A stretch of DNA of 64,000 bases from Limnanthes douglasii subsp. nivea (GCA_036936605.1 JAUPFV010000005.1:151839195-151903194); one strand, 5' to 3'; positions 32,949 to 43,931 are shown, numbered from the stretch's first letter. The notes: generated by a model from the letters alone, not told the origin. Numbers and translations: made by a program.

Positions 32949-34513
32949 TCACTCTATAGTGCGAACACCGATCCAATTTAGGCACTCCCTAAACTTTCGA
33001 ACTGATACTGCCTTGGTCATTATATCTGCTGGATTATCGTGTGTAGAAACTTTCTTCACATCAACAATTCCCTTTGATATTATATCACGAATAAAATGAT
33101 ACCTGACATCTATGTGCTTTGTACGCTCATGGTACATCTGGTTCCCTGTAAGGTGTATGGCGCTTTGGCTGTCACAAAACACTTTTGTAGTACTCCTATC
33201 ATAGCCCAAATCTGCCACCAAACCTTGCAACCATATTTCCTCTTTAACTGCTTCTATTACCGCCATGTACTCTGCCTCTGTTGTAGACAAAGCTACAGTA
33301 GGTTGCAACTGTGCTTTCCAACTGATCGCACTCCCATCTAGAGTAAATACATATCCTGTCAGAGATCTTCTTTTATCCATATCACCTGCAAAATCAGAAT
33401 CAACAAAACCAACCAATGATCCTGCAACATCATTCAGCGGTTCACCAATATCGGTTTTGTTAAAAGTTAAGCCAATGTTCACAGTATTCTTCAAAAACCG
33501 AAGTATCTATTTCACTGTCTGCCAGTGTTCTTTCCCAAGACATCCCATGTACCTGCTAACTACACTAACCGCATGTGAGATATCAGGACGTGTGCATACC
33601 ATAACATACATGATACTACCAAATGCACTTGCATATGAAACCTTCGATATTTGTTTCAACTCAACATCGTCCTTGGCCGCTCCTACTGCAGACAACTTGA
33701 AATGAGTAGCAAAAGGAATGCTAACTGTTTTAGCATCAAACATGTTGAATCATTTTAACACTTTCTCAATATAGCTTCGTTGAGACAAGTGTAATGATCC
33801 TAAATTTCTGTTCATGATAATCTCCATACCAAGAATTTTCTTTGCTCTACCCATATCCTTTATCTCAAACACGGCACTAAGCTGCTTCTTTAACTGCACA
33901 ATGTGTTACATACTACAAGCATTAATAAGCATATCATCCACATACCACAACAAGTAAACATAAGAATCATCTGACATCTTTTGATGATACACACAACTAT
34001 CATATGGACTCCTCGTGAACCCTTTTGACACCATGAATGTATCAAAACGTTTGTACCATTGCCTAGGTGACTGTTTCAAACCATACAGTGACTTTTTCAA
34101 CAGACTGACTTTGTCCTCCATATTAGGTTCGATAAATCCCTCTGGTTGTCTCATGTAGATTTGCTCCTCCAATTCACCATGTAGAAACGCAGTCTTCACA
34201 TCCAACTTCTCAAGCTCTAAATCTTGCAAAACTACTATGACTAACAAAACTCGAATCGAACTATGCTTCACCACTGGAGAAAACACTTCATTGAAGTCGA
34301 TTCTTTCCATTTGAGTAAAACCCTTAGCGACCAGTCTTGCTTTGAATCGAGATGCCTCAACTCCTGGATTACCTTCCTTTTTCTTGAACACCCATTTACT
34401 GCCTACTGTATTCTGTCCTTTAGGCAAGTCAACAAGCTTCCATGTTTGATTCTTATGAAGAGATTCAATCTCTTCCCCCATAGCACCAATCCATCGATCT
34501 GCCTCTGAACTCG
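32949..34513 (-). pseudogene. Copia reverse transcriptase and RNase H
   Basis: On the minus strand the polymerase starts near 34513 (EEIESLHKNQTWKLVDLPKG, then GSKWVFKKKEG, FNEVFSPVVKHSSIRVLL, LDVKTAFLHGEL). It contains the catalytic WYVDDMLI near 33930. A stop after ACSM and another after EKVLK break the middle. RNase H follows (VGFVDSDFAGDMDKRRS, LSTTEAEYMAV, HERTKHIDVRYHFIRD) with all acidic residues visible, then a stop at 32949. The stops are explicable as C-to-T or G-to-A changes (CGA to TGA, TGG to TAG at WQTVK-stop-IL). It would copy the element's RNA into DNA. Confidence 0.88.
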
Positions 34514-35497
34514 CTATAGCTTCTCTGTAGCTACTAGGTTCATGATCTCAACTTCTTCTGCAACTGACAGAGCATATGCAACTAGATTCACATACCTTTT
34601 TGGAAGTCTAATATCTCTTTTTTCTCTGCCCAATGCTATGCTATAAGGTTGTTGTTCTGGTTCAGGCGCATCATCGTCACTATCATCTGATGTTGACACT
34701 TCACCTCCTGATTCTGGATCCACCTCAAAACCACTTGAATTATTGGACCTGCTAGGAACTGATTCTACTTCAAGCTCCACCTGTTTACTGACAACCGATC
34801 CTGATTCGACCATTTCTCCTACTTCCTTCCGACTGTCTAGAGAATCAAACTCATTAAAAGTAACGTCCCTACTGATGAGAAAACCTGGAGACTTTAGAGA
34901 GGTACACCATAACCTATATCCCTTCACTCCAGTAGTATATCCTAGAAATATGCATATCTTTGCCCTCGGCTCAACCTTACCATCTCTCACATGAGCATGT
35001 GCAGGACAACCAAACACCCTCAAATGTTCATAATCAACCGACGATCCAGACCAAATCTCAAAAGGAGTTTTACAATCAATAGCCGTTGATGGAGACCGAT
35101 TCACCAAGTAACACGCTGTATGGATAGCTTCAGCCCAAAAATCCTTTCCCACACCGGAATACGAGAGCATACTTCGTGCCTTGTCACAAAGCGTTCTGTT
35201 CATTCTTTCTGCGACTCCATTCTGTTGTGGTGTTCTAGAACAAGTGCGATGACGCACTATTCCCTCAGCTTTACAAAACTCGTTGAACTCACGACTGCAA
35301 TATTCTAACCCATTATCTGTCCTAAGACGTTTGATTTTTCTTCCTGTTTGCTTCTCAATCATCGTCTTCCATTTGACAAAGGTTGGATATGCTTCATCTT
35401 TCGTTTTCAAAAAGTAAACCCACACCATCCTTGAATAATCATCAATCAAACTCATCTAGTATCTGGCTCTGCTCTCGGGTGGAATTCTGTTTGGACC
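34514..35497 (-). pseudogene. Copia integrase
   Basis: After the stop at 35497 (a Trp codon changed to TAG) and another at 35456, the frame is open to 34514. The catalytic triad is visible: D in SLIDDYSRMVWVYF, D in RLRTDNGLEY, E in PQQNGVAERMNRTL. GYRLWC and an acidic linker (SDDSDDDAPEPEQQ) lead towards the polymerase. A one-base indel near 34545 shifts the frame before the reverse transcriptase. The enzyme inserts element DNA into the chromosome. Confidence 0.88.
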
Positions 35498-36958
35498 CTA
35501 AAGATCTGAGTGAATGTAGTCTACTGTCCCTTTAGTATTTCTTACAGTTAATTTGCTGAATTTGACTCTAGTTTGTTTACCAAATACACAGTGCTCACGA
35601 AATCCCAATGATTCTGCTTTATACCCTTTCAACAAATCTCTCTTTCCCAAAACAACTAATCCTCTGTCACTCATGTGACCAAGACGCCAATGCCACAACT
35701 TATTTTGATCCTTCCTACTTTGGCTATTCATCCCTGATGATGCTACTGCAGCATCACCCATAACAACACTCCCCTGGAGAATGTAAAGACCCTTCTGCAA
35801 ACTGCCTTTCATCCATACCATTGAGCCTTTTGTCACTTTCATTTCACCATTTTCGGCATGGTACTTGTAACCCCGAGACTCTAGAGTCCCAAGAGAAATT
35901 AGGTTTCTTTTTAACCCAGGAACATGCCAGCACGTCAAGATTCTAACAACCCTGTCAAATATTCTGATTCTGACGTTACCAATACCACCAACAGTCAACG
36001 AATGATTGTTCCCTAAAAAGACAGTTCCATGCATTGGCTTGTACGTATCAAACCACTGCTTGAACTGACACATGTGATATGTAGCGCCAGTATCAAGTAC
36101 CCAAGAGTTTTTCCCAAAGTCTAAACTCACGGACAATACATCTCCTTTACCACTGTTTTCACTATCGTCGGAATCGTTCACACCTTCAACAATGTTTGCT
36201 GCATTTTCCTTTTGCTTTCCCTTCTTACCATTCAGTTTCGGACAATCTCTCCTATAATGACCCTGCTCACCGCATTCATAAAAGTTTGAGTGCTTCACCC
36301 TTGACTTGGACCTCCAGTTTTTCCTTCTTAAAGAACTCGCTTTGCTTTTAGATCTTCCCCTAGTCATAAGACCTTTCCCTTCAGCTTGATTGTATGGCTG
36401 CAACTGTCTCATCTCTTTTGATTTCAGTGCCCCTTTGACATCTGCTAGCGATAACTTATCCTTACCATACATAATGGTATCTACGAAGTTTTCATAGGGA
36501 GCTGATAACGATCTCAATACAAACAAAGCTTGATCCTCATCCTCAATATTGATATCTATGTTCTCCAAGTCCATTATAATGGATTTAAAATTATCTAGGT
36601 GCTTTGTTATGGACATACTTTCTTTCAATCTGAAATCATACAAACTTTTCTTAAAGTATAATCGGTTTACTACTAATTTCTCTGAGTAAAGATCTCATAG
36701 CTTTTTCCATACGCAGGCAGCAGTCTTCTCACCACTAATCTCGTGAAGCACATTGTCTTTCACACTCATTATAATCCATCACAAAGCCCTTTCTTGAAGA
36801 TCTTGTTTCTCCTCTTCTTTCATCTCTTCTGGTAACTTATTCTCCACAGCCTTCCACAGCCATTGCAGTACCAATGAATATTTCAGTTTAATCTTCCACA
36901 ATGCAAAGCTGGATCCCCCATCAAATTTTTCAATCATGTATTTTGTTGCTGTAGACGC
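35498..36958 (-). pseudogene. Copia gag and protease
   Basis: The frame begins against the LTR with STATKYMIEKFDGGSSFALWK, contains LKYSLVLQWLWKAV and WWIIMSVKDNV, and reaches a TGA where a Trp would stand (WKKL-stop-DLYS, near 36690). It is then open from 36643 to 35498. Gag has the usual LNDFLxxxxxL-type helices and a zinc knuckle, ECGEQGHYRRDCPK, whose first Cys reads Phe or Tyr. The protease has WVLDTGATYHMC. The pre-integrase zinc region WHWRLGHMSDRGL and HCVFGKQ follow. No leader or clear primer site separates the gag frame from the LTR. Confidence 0.85.
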
Positions 36959-37329
36959 TATTGTGAAATACTATGCAATTATCACAAAATACTATGCAAT
37001 TATCACAAAATGGCTAAAGCACAAAATATATACGAAGGAAAGATTTAAATGAAACACAAGATTTAACGTGGTTCGACAATTGTCTACGTCCACGGGCGCC
37101 GCCAGAGAAAGAGTTTCACTATGATAGAAAAGGTTAGAGATTCCAGATTGTGTTTTGTGTCTCCCTAGTAATCTATTTATAGGGAACTAATAGACTTACT
37201 AGACTATGGGCCTAATGGGCTCATACCACAAGACTAACTCAAGTGATTGGACAATATCACTATCACAACACAAAACTGTACTACCGGACACAGTACACTG
37301 TCAAGGCACTATTCGACTCATTTACAACA
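36959..37329 (-). repeat. Copia 5' LTR with internal 21-bp duplication
   Basis: It equals the left LTR except for an extra copy of 'aatactatgcaattatcac' (plus strand, two copies at 36966-37010). The plus-strand start is TATTGTGAAATAC. Confidence 0.88.
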
Positions 37330-37334
37330 TATAC

Positions 37335-37570
37335 TATGGAGCCTAATAGATAAAGTTATGAGAAAAACTAGTGGATGAAAGAAATATCAAATAATAGAGC
37401 AAACAAAATATAGGAAATAGTATACCAAGCACTTAAATCACTAATGATCCTCCATCGAAAAGCAAACTTGATTAGTAGTTTTGGTATAAGATTGTAGAAG
37501 AAGATCTTGGTTTGAGATATTATAGTAATGGTTGTAGTAACTGGGTTTTAAAGTTTTGGAAGAACAATAA
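37335..37570. other. AT-rich spacer between copia and TRIM element
   Basis: No family is recognised. The last part, 'agttttggaagaacaataa', resembles 'agttttagaataacaatat' at 38341 on the far side of the TRIM-like element. Confidence 0.3.
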
Positions 37571-38330
37571 TGTTGGGAATATGGGAAACTAGTCTTCAAA
37601 TTGTACGCTGTTGTCCGTTTTGGGCCAGGAGGGCCGCACGCCTTTGTTTTTGGTCCACTTCTAAAAGGCATTATACTAGTTGAGATATGTTCTTACTTAT
37701 ATACTATTCGTCCTTTCCGTCTCTAACCAATATGGGATGTGGGACTTTGATTGCATCTAATTAATCATTTTCACAAATAATGTACCATTTTAGTGTCATC
37801 TCAATTGACTTTTACTCGCTAACTCTAATCAGGTTGCTCTAAGGTTCCTCACCTGAGCCATAGATCTTTACAATGGATCTACTTGGTAACTCATATTAGC
37901 ATCACTGACTTGTTTCTTAGCGCAACTCCAATCAAGGTAGCCAATATTGATACAATCCAACCAAGTCACGTCACTTGAAGATGAAGATGCACTTTAAACT
38001 AAGATCTATATACCATATTATTCACCTTTAGGATGAATCCTAATTTATCATGTTCTTCATCCGATAATTCCACCCATATCGTGTTTTGTATGGGCATTGA
38101 GCTCTGATACCATTTGTTGGAAATATGGGTATCACATATTCCACGTTCGTATATAAGTATAAACAATCCAATCTTTAAAATAGTATGATATTGTCCGCTT
38201 TATGCCCGAAAGCCCGCATGAGTTTGCTTTTGATTCACTTCCAAAATGGTCTCATACTAGTTAAGATATGTGCTTACTTATATATCATTGGTCACTTTCA
38301 TGTCTAACCGATGCAATTCTAGTAATTGGG
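37571..38330 (-). mobile_element. TRIM-like small LTR element
   Basis: Two related segments both begin TGTTGGRAATATGGG, at 37571 and 38115, and share blocks such as 'tgtccg..ttgggcc/atgccc', 'cttttgat.cacttc..aaa' and 'atactagtt.agatatgtgcttacttatat'. Each is about 200 bp, with roughly 340 bp between. Just inside the right copy, the minus strand reads TGGTATCAGAGC (38101-38112), the exact initiator tRNA-Met primer-binding site of plant LTR elements. There is no coding capacity. The size, two short LTRs and this primer site fit a terminal-repeat retrotransposon in miniature. Target duplication was not resolved. Confidence 0.62.
38101..38112 (-). other. tRNA-iMet primer-binding site of the TRIM-like element
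   Basis: TGGTATCAGAGC on the minus strand, two bases inside the LTR that starts at 38115. Confidence 0.75.
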
Positions 38331-38574
38331 GCATTGAGAGTTTTAGAATAACAATATTTATATAGAGATGATTCGGGAGATGAATGAGAAATTGATGAGT
38401 TTATTCTATATTTATAAATAATAAACTCTATTTTTTTGCCATAAAATTGTTATCTGTTTTAGCCTTTTTTTATAAAATACGTTGGCAAAATGAATATAAA
38501 TTTTGGCTAAGTTTTCGAAAGCAAATAATTGTTATGGAAACGAATATCCGTTTTCCAACGGATAGATGCTCTTT
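38331..38574. other. AT-rich spacer left of gypsy B
   Basis: No features seen. The 3' LTR expected for gypsy B is not here, so B is truncated on this side. Confidence 0.35.
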
Positions 38575-38909
38575 AAGAATTTATAAATAAGAATGAAGAA
38601 GAAAATAATAAGCTAACACACGACATGGATATTCTTAAAACACACTTCGATTAGGAGAAAAAGATTGTTGTAGAGGCTATTGAGAACGAATGTGGAAATG
38701 ACATGATGGATGCCATTAAAAATGTCGAGGAGCGGAAAACTATTAATTTGTTACATGAAGTTCATGCCCCATTTCCAGAGGCTAACAGCTCAGGCTACCG
38801 GGATTTGATTCCCATTGAGAATCCATCCAATGAGGCTTTTGACCATGTGCCCAAATATTCCTCCGGAGAAAGTTCCTTGGAGCAAGGAGACTCGTCTGAA
38901 GGAAACTAA
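38575..38909 (+). pseudogene. Antisense ORF remnant of gypsy B
   Basis: On the plus strand the frame reads NEEENNKLTHDMDILKTHF, one stop, then EKKIVVEAIENE, and from the ATG at 38703 stays open for 68 codons (EVHAPFPEANSSGYRDL, ending SSLEQGDSSEGN). The first half has coiled-coil character; the last is acidic and Ser-rich. Its place, between integrase and the lost 3' LTR and antisense to pol, equals that of the antisense ORFs in elements A and E. No known domain is recognised, and sequence similarity to A is not obvious by eye. Confidence 0.45.
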
Positions 38910-39572
38910 GAGAAATAATTTTTGTTTCCTCCCCAGTGTTTTTCTTGTCATATAACTATTGTAAGATGACTTCTTTTTTGTGAATGCTTATTTACTTAGC
39001 ATTCAAAACTCTTTTTACTATCATCAGATTAATCTTAATGCAATAATACTTTATTTCCTCTATATTTATTTGTTTTTATTGCACTAACTTATAATTTTAT
39101 AAACCAATTTATGTTCACCTCAGAATACAACACATGTCATTCGTAAACTTAACTTTTTCGTATAAAAGTACATGTCATATAACACTTGTAAACACAAATA
39201 GTGCATGTATAGAATGTAGCACTTCAAATAATATAGTGCGTTTAGAGAACGTAGCACTTCAAATAATATAATGTGTTTAGAGAACGTAACACTTCGAATA
39301 TGGATGTTTCTTCGATTTTTTTATAATAAACGTTTAATACTTCAGAAAAGTTACTCTTGGTCAACAACTTCAAAGATGATCACTCTTTGACTAATAACCA
39401 AAATAATTCAAATACTTATACTTAAACAACCATTGACCAAAAAATACTTTTATTAATAGCTTTGAATATTTACATGACACCTCATTAAAACCTCGTTGGA
39501 CCAACAGGTTGGAAATAGTATTTCAATTATTTAAAAATGTTTCCGAAAAACCTCTTTGTGAAGCATCCTCCA
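38910..39572. repeat. Gypsy B 3' noncoding region with short tandem repeat
   Basis: Between 39195 and 39300 a unit of about 37 bases ('atatagtgcgtttagagaac' plus 'gtagcacttcaaata') is repeated three to four times. At 39472 'gacacctcattaaaacctcg' equals a phrase at 44452 in the matching part of element C, showing that the two elements are related. Confidence 0.6.
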
Positions 39573-40560
39573 CTACTCATCACAAAGGCGATAAGAACCC
39601 AGATTTATTCTTTCCACAACCATATAAGGACCTTCCCAATCTGGGGCCATCTTTTTGAGGCGTTTATCCTTTTTATGGAGGAATACTTTCCTTAAAAGTT
39701 TATTACCAACTTTAAAATACGAATTTTTTACCTTTGAATTATAATGACTCCTCATCAGAGTTTGATAATGATTCGTATTCAAATGTGATCTAACTCTTTT
39801 TTCCTCGCTCAGGTCCAAATCTGCTTTTTTTGTTTCGTCATTCAAGTCTTCAGAATATTGAAGTACTTTGTAAGAAGGTGATGTAGATTCTGTAGGACTA
39901 ACTGCATCCATACAATACATCAAAGAAAAATGAGTTTATTGAGTAGCCTCTTTAGGAGTAGTTCGATAAGCGCCTAATGCCTCTTGCAAATAATTAGACC
40001 ATTTTCCTACAGCCCTTGTCAAATTCTTCTTCAAGCCTGCTAAAATAGATCTATTTTTCACCTCCACCTGACAATTTTTTTGGGGATGAAAAAGTGTAGA
40101 AACACACTGTGTAATACCCCTCGGAGAAAAAAGAAGAAGTCATTCCTCTATTGTTAAATTGAGGAGAATGTTCTAGTGGTGATTTTTGAGGAACCCCAAA
40201 GCGACAATAAATATTATTCACAATGAACTTAATAAAATCCTTCGCTTTTATTCTAGAAAATCGTCCAGCCTCTACCCACGTTGAAAAATAATCAATTACC
40301 ACAATAATCTTTTGACGTCCTCCATAAGCCATAGGCAATGGTCCTACCAAATCTATTACTCATCTGTCAAAAGGGATGGCCTCAAAAATGGGCATGAGTG
40401 GTGCAAGTTTGTAAATAAAATTGGAAAATCGATGACAAGTATCACAACCTCGAACCATATGTTTAGCATCGCTCATGATCGAAGACCAATAATAACATGC
40501 CAACAAAACCCGACGTGTCAAAGCCTTGAACCCACAGTGTGTTGAACCTTCACCATCACG
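39573..40560 (-). pseudogene. Gypsy B integrase
   Basis: On the minus strand the zinc region RGCDTCHRFSNF is followed by DLVGPLPMAYGGRQKIIVVI, DYFSTWVEAGRF (first catalytic Asp) and NNIYCRFGVPQKSPLEHSPQ, where the second catalytic Asp (DNGPQF) reads His. The C-terminal part, 39923-39573, contains NKLLRKVFLHKKDKRLKKMA, DWEGPYMVVERINLGSYRL, the usual end of Tat integrases. The frame breaks twice near 39930-40050. It would insert element cDNA. Confidence 0.82.
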
Positions 40561-40802
40561 AAACTATGATAAAATATCATGAGACTCTTGTTTATTCAAA
40601 CAATTCAATAATGCTACTCAAATATTTCTAGGGTAACAACTCGTCCAATACAACATAGTTGTGATCTTTATACTTTAATATTTAAGCTAATTGCACATAA
40701 TGAGGTAACGTTCCTCTTAACAAGAAATTCAGGATATCAGTTCTCCAATCACTTCGAATTACACCTGGTAGTGACAAATACTTCTTCTACATATTTACAT
40801 TG

Positions 40803-41160
40803 TTATAACCGTGTTAAAATTAAAGGAATCTCATGTAACAATATCCAAGGATACTCTTTTGTGTAAGAAATGGTTGCCAAAGAATCAGCAACTGTATTGT
40901 CTCCTTGACTAATATGTTCTACAATAATGTAGCCAAATAGAAGAGTCAAATTTTCAAGCTCACGGAGATACAAATATAAGTGATCTTTTTTAGCTTCGGA
41001 AACACATACCACCTGATTTGCTACTAATTATGAATCTGTCTCCAAACGAACTGAAGTTGCCCCACAAATACTCGCAATCCTTAAACTAGCCAATACAACT
41101 TCATATTCAACTTTATTATCTGATGGATAAAAGAAAATTTAATGGCTTGAAACATTACCT
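40803..41160 (-). pseudogene. Gypsy B second RNase H
   Basis: SDNKVEYEVVLASLRIA, ICGATSVRLETDS-stop-LVANQV, and DNTVADSLATI match the Tat-type extra RNase H, with one stop at the Q of the SDSQL motif. It lies between the classical RNase H fragment and integrase as in element C. Confidence 0.75.
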
Positions 41161-41179
41161 TCCTAGATGGAGCAGCCAG

Positions 41180-41476
41180 TTAGACTCCTGTACTTGATCC
41201 CAAAATACTAAAACCTCGATTAGTTCGAACCACCCACATCAAACTTCCTAGCAAGACCTCATTGGCTATCTCCTCATCTGATATAATTGAATGAAATTTA
41301 ACAAGAAAATAGGCTAGGGCCTGATCCTCGATAGCTGTTCGAGGACCAAAAATGATATCAAAATCTCCAAACTCTACTAAACATTTGGTCATCCTACCAG
41401 AAATGTTGGGACCCCCCACTACATCTTCTGTTTTCCAAGCGAAAACATCCAAATTATCGAAATAAAATTGTAACAA
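41180..41476 (-). pseudogene. Gypsy B in-frame fusion of RT start to RNase H end
   Basis: The 98-codon minus frame starts with LLQFYFDNLDVFAWKTEDVV, the N-terminus of the polymerase. After GGP it continues ISGRMTKCLVEFGDFDIIFG, the C-terminus of the classical RNase H. In element C these parts are separated by more than 1 kb of reverse transcriptase. The join at about 41407 keeps the reading frame. All catalytic residues of the polymerase are lost. Confidence 0.78.
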
Positions 41477-41702
41477 CTGCTAACGTAAAGCTGGTGCTAG
41501 TAATGTTCCTATTTGACGTACCTTCCCATCACGAAAATAACACTATTCTATGCTTTCACTTACTGTTAAATAACCCGGGGTTTCCCTCGGATCCGCAACC
41601 CTTTCTTTTATTTTCGCCCCGTGGTTTCTATTCAGCCATTCGATCTTCACTGTTTGGACCTTGTATTCAAAGAGTTATTGCATAACATTATCTCGCTAAC
41701 TT

Positions 41703-42130
41703 CTAATCACTCCAGACAACCTTGATGTGATCTTCGATGATATACTTCAAACATTGGTGGAATATGGATACAACTGCATACATTTTTGAAAGCCAAGATC
41801 TCCTAAATATTGCATTATAATTAGTCGGAGAATCCACCACCATGAAGAAAACTTGAAACTTGTTTCTAAAAGGCCCATTTCTCAAACACACTTCACCCTC
41901 GAATTCTCCAATCATCGGGGCTGTCACACCGGTAAACCCAATTATAATACGGTCTAATTGATAATTTTGAGAAAGATTACGCATCCTATCGTATGTTCAC
42001 TTGAACTGAACATTTGCAGAGCTTCATGTATCTATCATAACGCGTCGGATTTTAATACCAGCTACTTCTGCTCCAATAACTACTGCACCTTCATGAGGAC
42101 CTGCAGTACCTCTCAACTCATCCTCATCGA
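41703..42130 (-). pseudogene. Gypsy B aspartic protease
   Basis: RVMIDT-stop-SSANV stands at the active site: the Gly of DTG is now a TGA stop. The open part 41984-41703 follows with LDRIIIGFTGVTAPMIGEFE, FFMVVDSPTNYNAIFRRSWL and HQCLKYI, the family's C-terminal half (NAILGRxWL). Dead. Confidence 0.75.
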
Positions 42131-42399
42131 AAAGAATAAAGGGAATATCTTTCTTACAATACAAATGAGTAGATATCCCACATTCTATTTAGTAGCTAAA
42201 CTCACCACATGCCTCTTTCTCGAGCTATAGTATCTCATCCAAAAATTTCCAAGGATTCAAAGTATTCACACAAACTTTGAACTCATCCTTGTTTCACTTG
42301 CTCATCCACCGCCATCAAAATAAATGGGTCCAGATATGTGTCCAAATATTCATAATCATAGATTTTCTGCATTTGAATTTGGATTTGTTGCTTGCGAAG

Positions 42400-43570
42400 T
42401 TGATGCAACATGAACCTTTGATCCACTGCTTTTCCCTTTAACAAAAGCTGATAACTTACATTTTCAGTTAAAGTTGCACCTCATTTTTCAAAGCTATATA
42501 ATCTACAGTATCATGTCGTATATCAAAGCAAGTCCCAAGATCGTAAAATTCAATGGCTACCATTTTCAAAGCTTGTCGAATTGCTTAAAACAGGTTTTGT
42601 TAACACAAAATCTTTAGCATAATCCTTCAGATTTTCTTCCCCAGCTTGCTTGCTCTATATTATGGTTTTTCTATTTGCTCGCATCTCTTGACTTTCCATA
42701 AATTCTCGTCAGAAATTTGTATAAAAATATCTGAAATTAGAATTGGATCCTTTCAGAATCATGTTGTACCATTTCAAAGTTGTGCCTTTGAATGTTTGAG
42801 AGAAGGATCTGCATACCAGCCTATCATCATCTTCGAAGTTCATCATGTAGTCCTTAAACTGTTCAATATGGTCATCGGGATCTTGCATCTCATCGAACCT
42901 TTTGACCTTAGAGACATCGAACCACTTGGGAAGAGTGATGGACCTTATCTCAGTTGTTAAAGGAGAATTTCTCTAGTCAGCTCCTTAAATATACTGATTA
43001 TCATTTCTTGTTCCCATAACAATATACAAATTTCGATCATATATTCTTGTGTATTGATTCGACGTATTCCCTTCACACCACTATACTTCCCTCCAACAAT
43101 GCGGTACATTGTCATCTCTTGATTTATATTATTTTTCGAGGTCGAACTTCTTCTTCGTTCGAAGATCCCTACTACCTCTTATACTCAGATGTTGAACTAT
43201 CCAACTCATCGGCACTGGACGTAATATACCTATGCTTGTCTTTTTTCTATTTTCCAGAAGTATGTCGCTCTTTATTAGATTTAAAATATGTTTTTCTCTG
43301 TTAACCTCGAACCTGACGAGCTCAACAAGATCAATCAGATTGGTTGTCTACATCATTCTTCTCATCCATTTGTCTTACCTCAACTTTTGGCCTACCTGAT
43401 TGCATATCTTGCTCTCTTTTATCACACTTCTCATTTAGAGCTGTGATTTTATCCAGTAACTAATTTATTTGAACCAAATAATCTTTTTCATTCCTTGGTT
43501 ACATTATCTATCCAAATCAGCTACAAAGAATCGATTAAGAAAAACTAAGACGAATCAAGAAATCAATTGC
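42400..43570 (-). pseudogene. Gypsy B gag, heavily decayed
   Basis: Reading the minus strand gives scattered pieces of the same Gag as in element A: a capsid piece near 42730-42930 (matching the FKDYMMNFEDDDRLVCRSF-type segment and the helix before it) and an RNRHTSGK-like basic N-terminus near 43250. Frameshifts occur every 50-150 bases. It is assigned mainly by position and similarity to element A. Confidence 0.55.
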
Positions 43571-43635
43571 TTCTAAGTATTTTTTATCACAAAATCAAGG
43601 TACTGATCGATCAAGTCCCACTGTTGTCGACAATT

Positions 43636-43931
43636 TGGTGAGGTTTAAATCTTTTTCTAGAGAGAGAAAGAGTGAGGTTGATTATAGAGAGAAAAAGTAA
43701 GACAGAAGAAAAATGTTCACAAGTGAAAGTATCATTCTCATTAAATTCAGCATTGGCCATTATATATAAGCGTCAAGACTTGGTATAACTGAATTAGTTA
43801 TACAAAAGGTTTAATTATATGTCAATCATTTATCTTCACATAAAACTCTAAATTTATCCCTTAACTATACAAAGTTTTATATAAGATTTTATTTATTATA
43901 TTATGGTCCTCAATATTTTATATCTTTATCA
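43636..43931 (-). repeat. Gypsy B 5' LTR
   Basis: TGGTGAGGTTTAAATC starts it and ATCTTTATCA ends it on the plus strand. The middle has the block 'ccattatatataagcgtcaagacttgg', shared with the LTR of A ('tttatatagaggagtcaagacttagc'). TGTTT follows at 43932; a matching copy was not found on the left. Confidence 0.7.

Larger units (their letters stand above)
32513..37329 (-). mobile_element. Ty1/copia element (Tork/Tnt1-like), nearly complete
   Basis: LTRs at 32513-32862 (350 bp) and 36959-37329 (371 bp) flank a minus-strand gag-pol. TATAC stands outside both (32508-32512, 37330-37334). The 21-bp size difference is a tandem duplication in the right LTR. About fifteen substitutions separate the LTRs by my count. 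Integrase precedes reverse transcriptase, which defines copia; the integrase and RNase H sequences resemble the Tork/Tnt1 group. The reading frame is broken by about seven stops and one frameshift, so it is recently dead. Confidence 0.92.
38575..43931 (-). mobile_element. Ty3/gypsy element B (Tat lineage), truncated and internally deleted
   Basis: The 5' LTR (43636-43931) resembles that of element A in layout. On the minus strand follow gag remnants, protease, a short reverse transcriptase-RNase H fusion, a second RNase H and integrase, then a plus-strand antisense ORF remnant at 38575-38909. No 3' LTR is seen on the left, so the end is missing. The polymerase core is deleted. Sequence directly right of the LTR belongs to the 3' noncoding part of element C, which suggests that B inserted into C. 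Confidence 0.8.

Noticed and set aside
33096..35308. Plus-strand frames inside the copia element
   Set aside because: They are antisense shadows of the integrase and reverse transcriptase frames, which match known domains on the minus strand.
43636..43931. The missing 3' LTR of gypsy C
   Set aside because: Its sequence does not match the LTR at 49573-49945 but resembles the LTR of element A, and element B's gag follows it directly.
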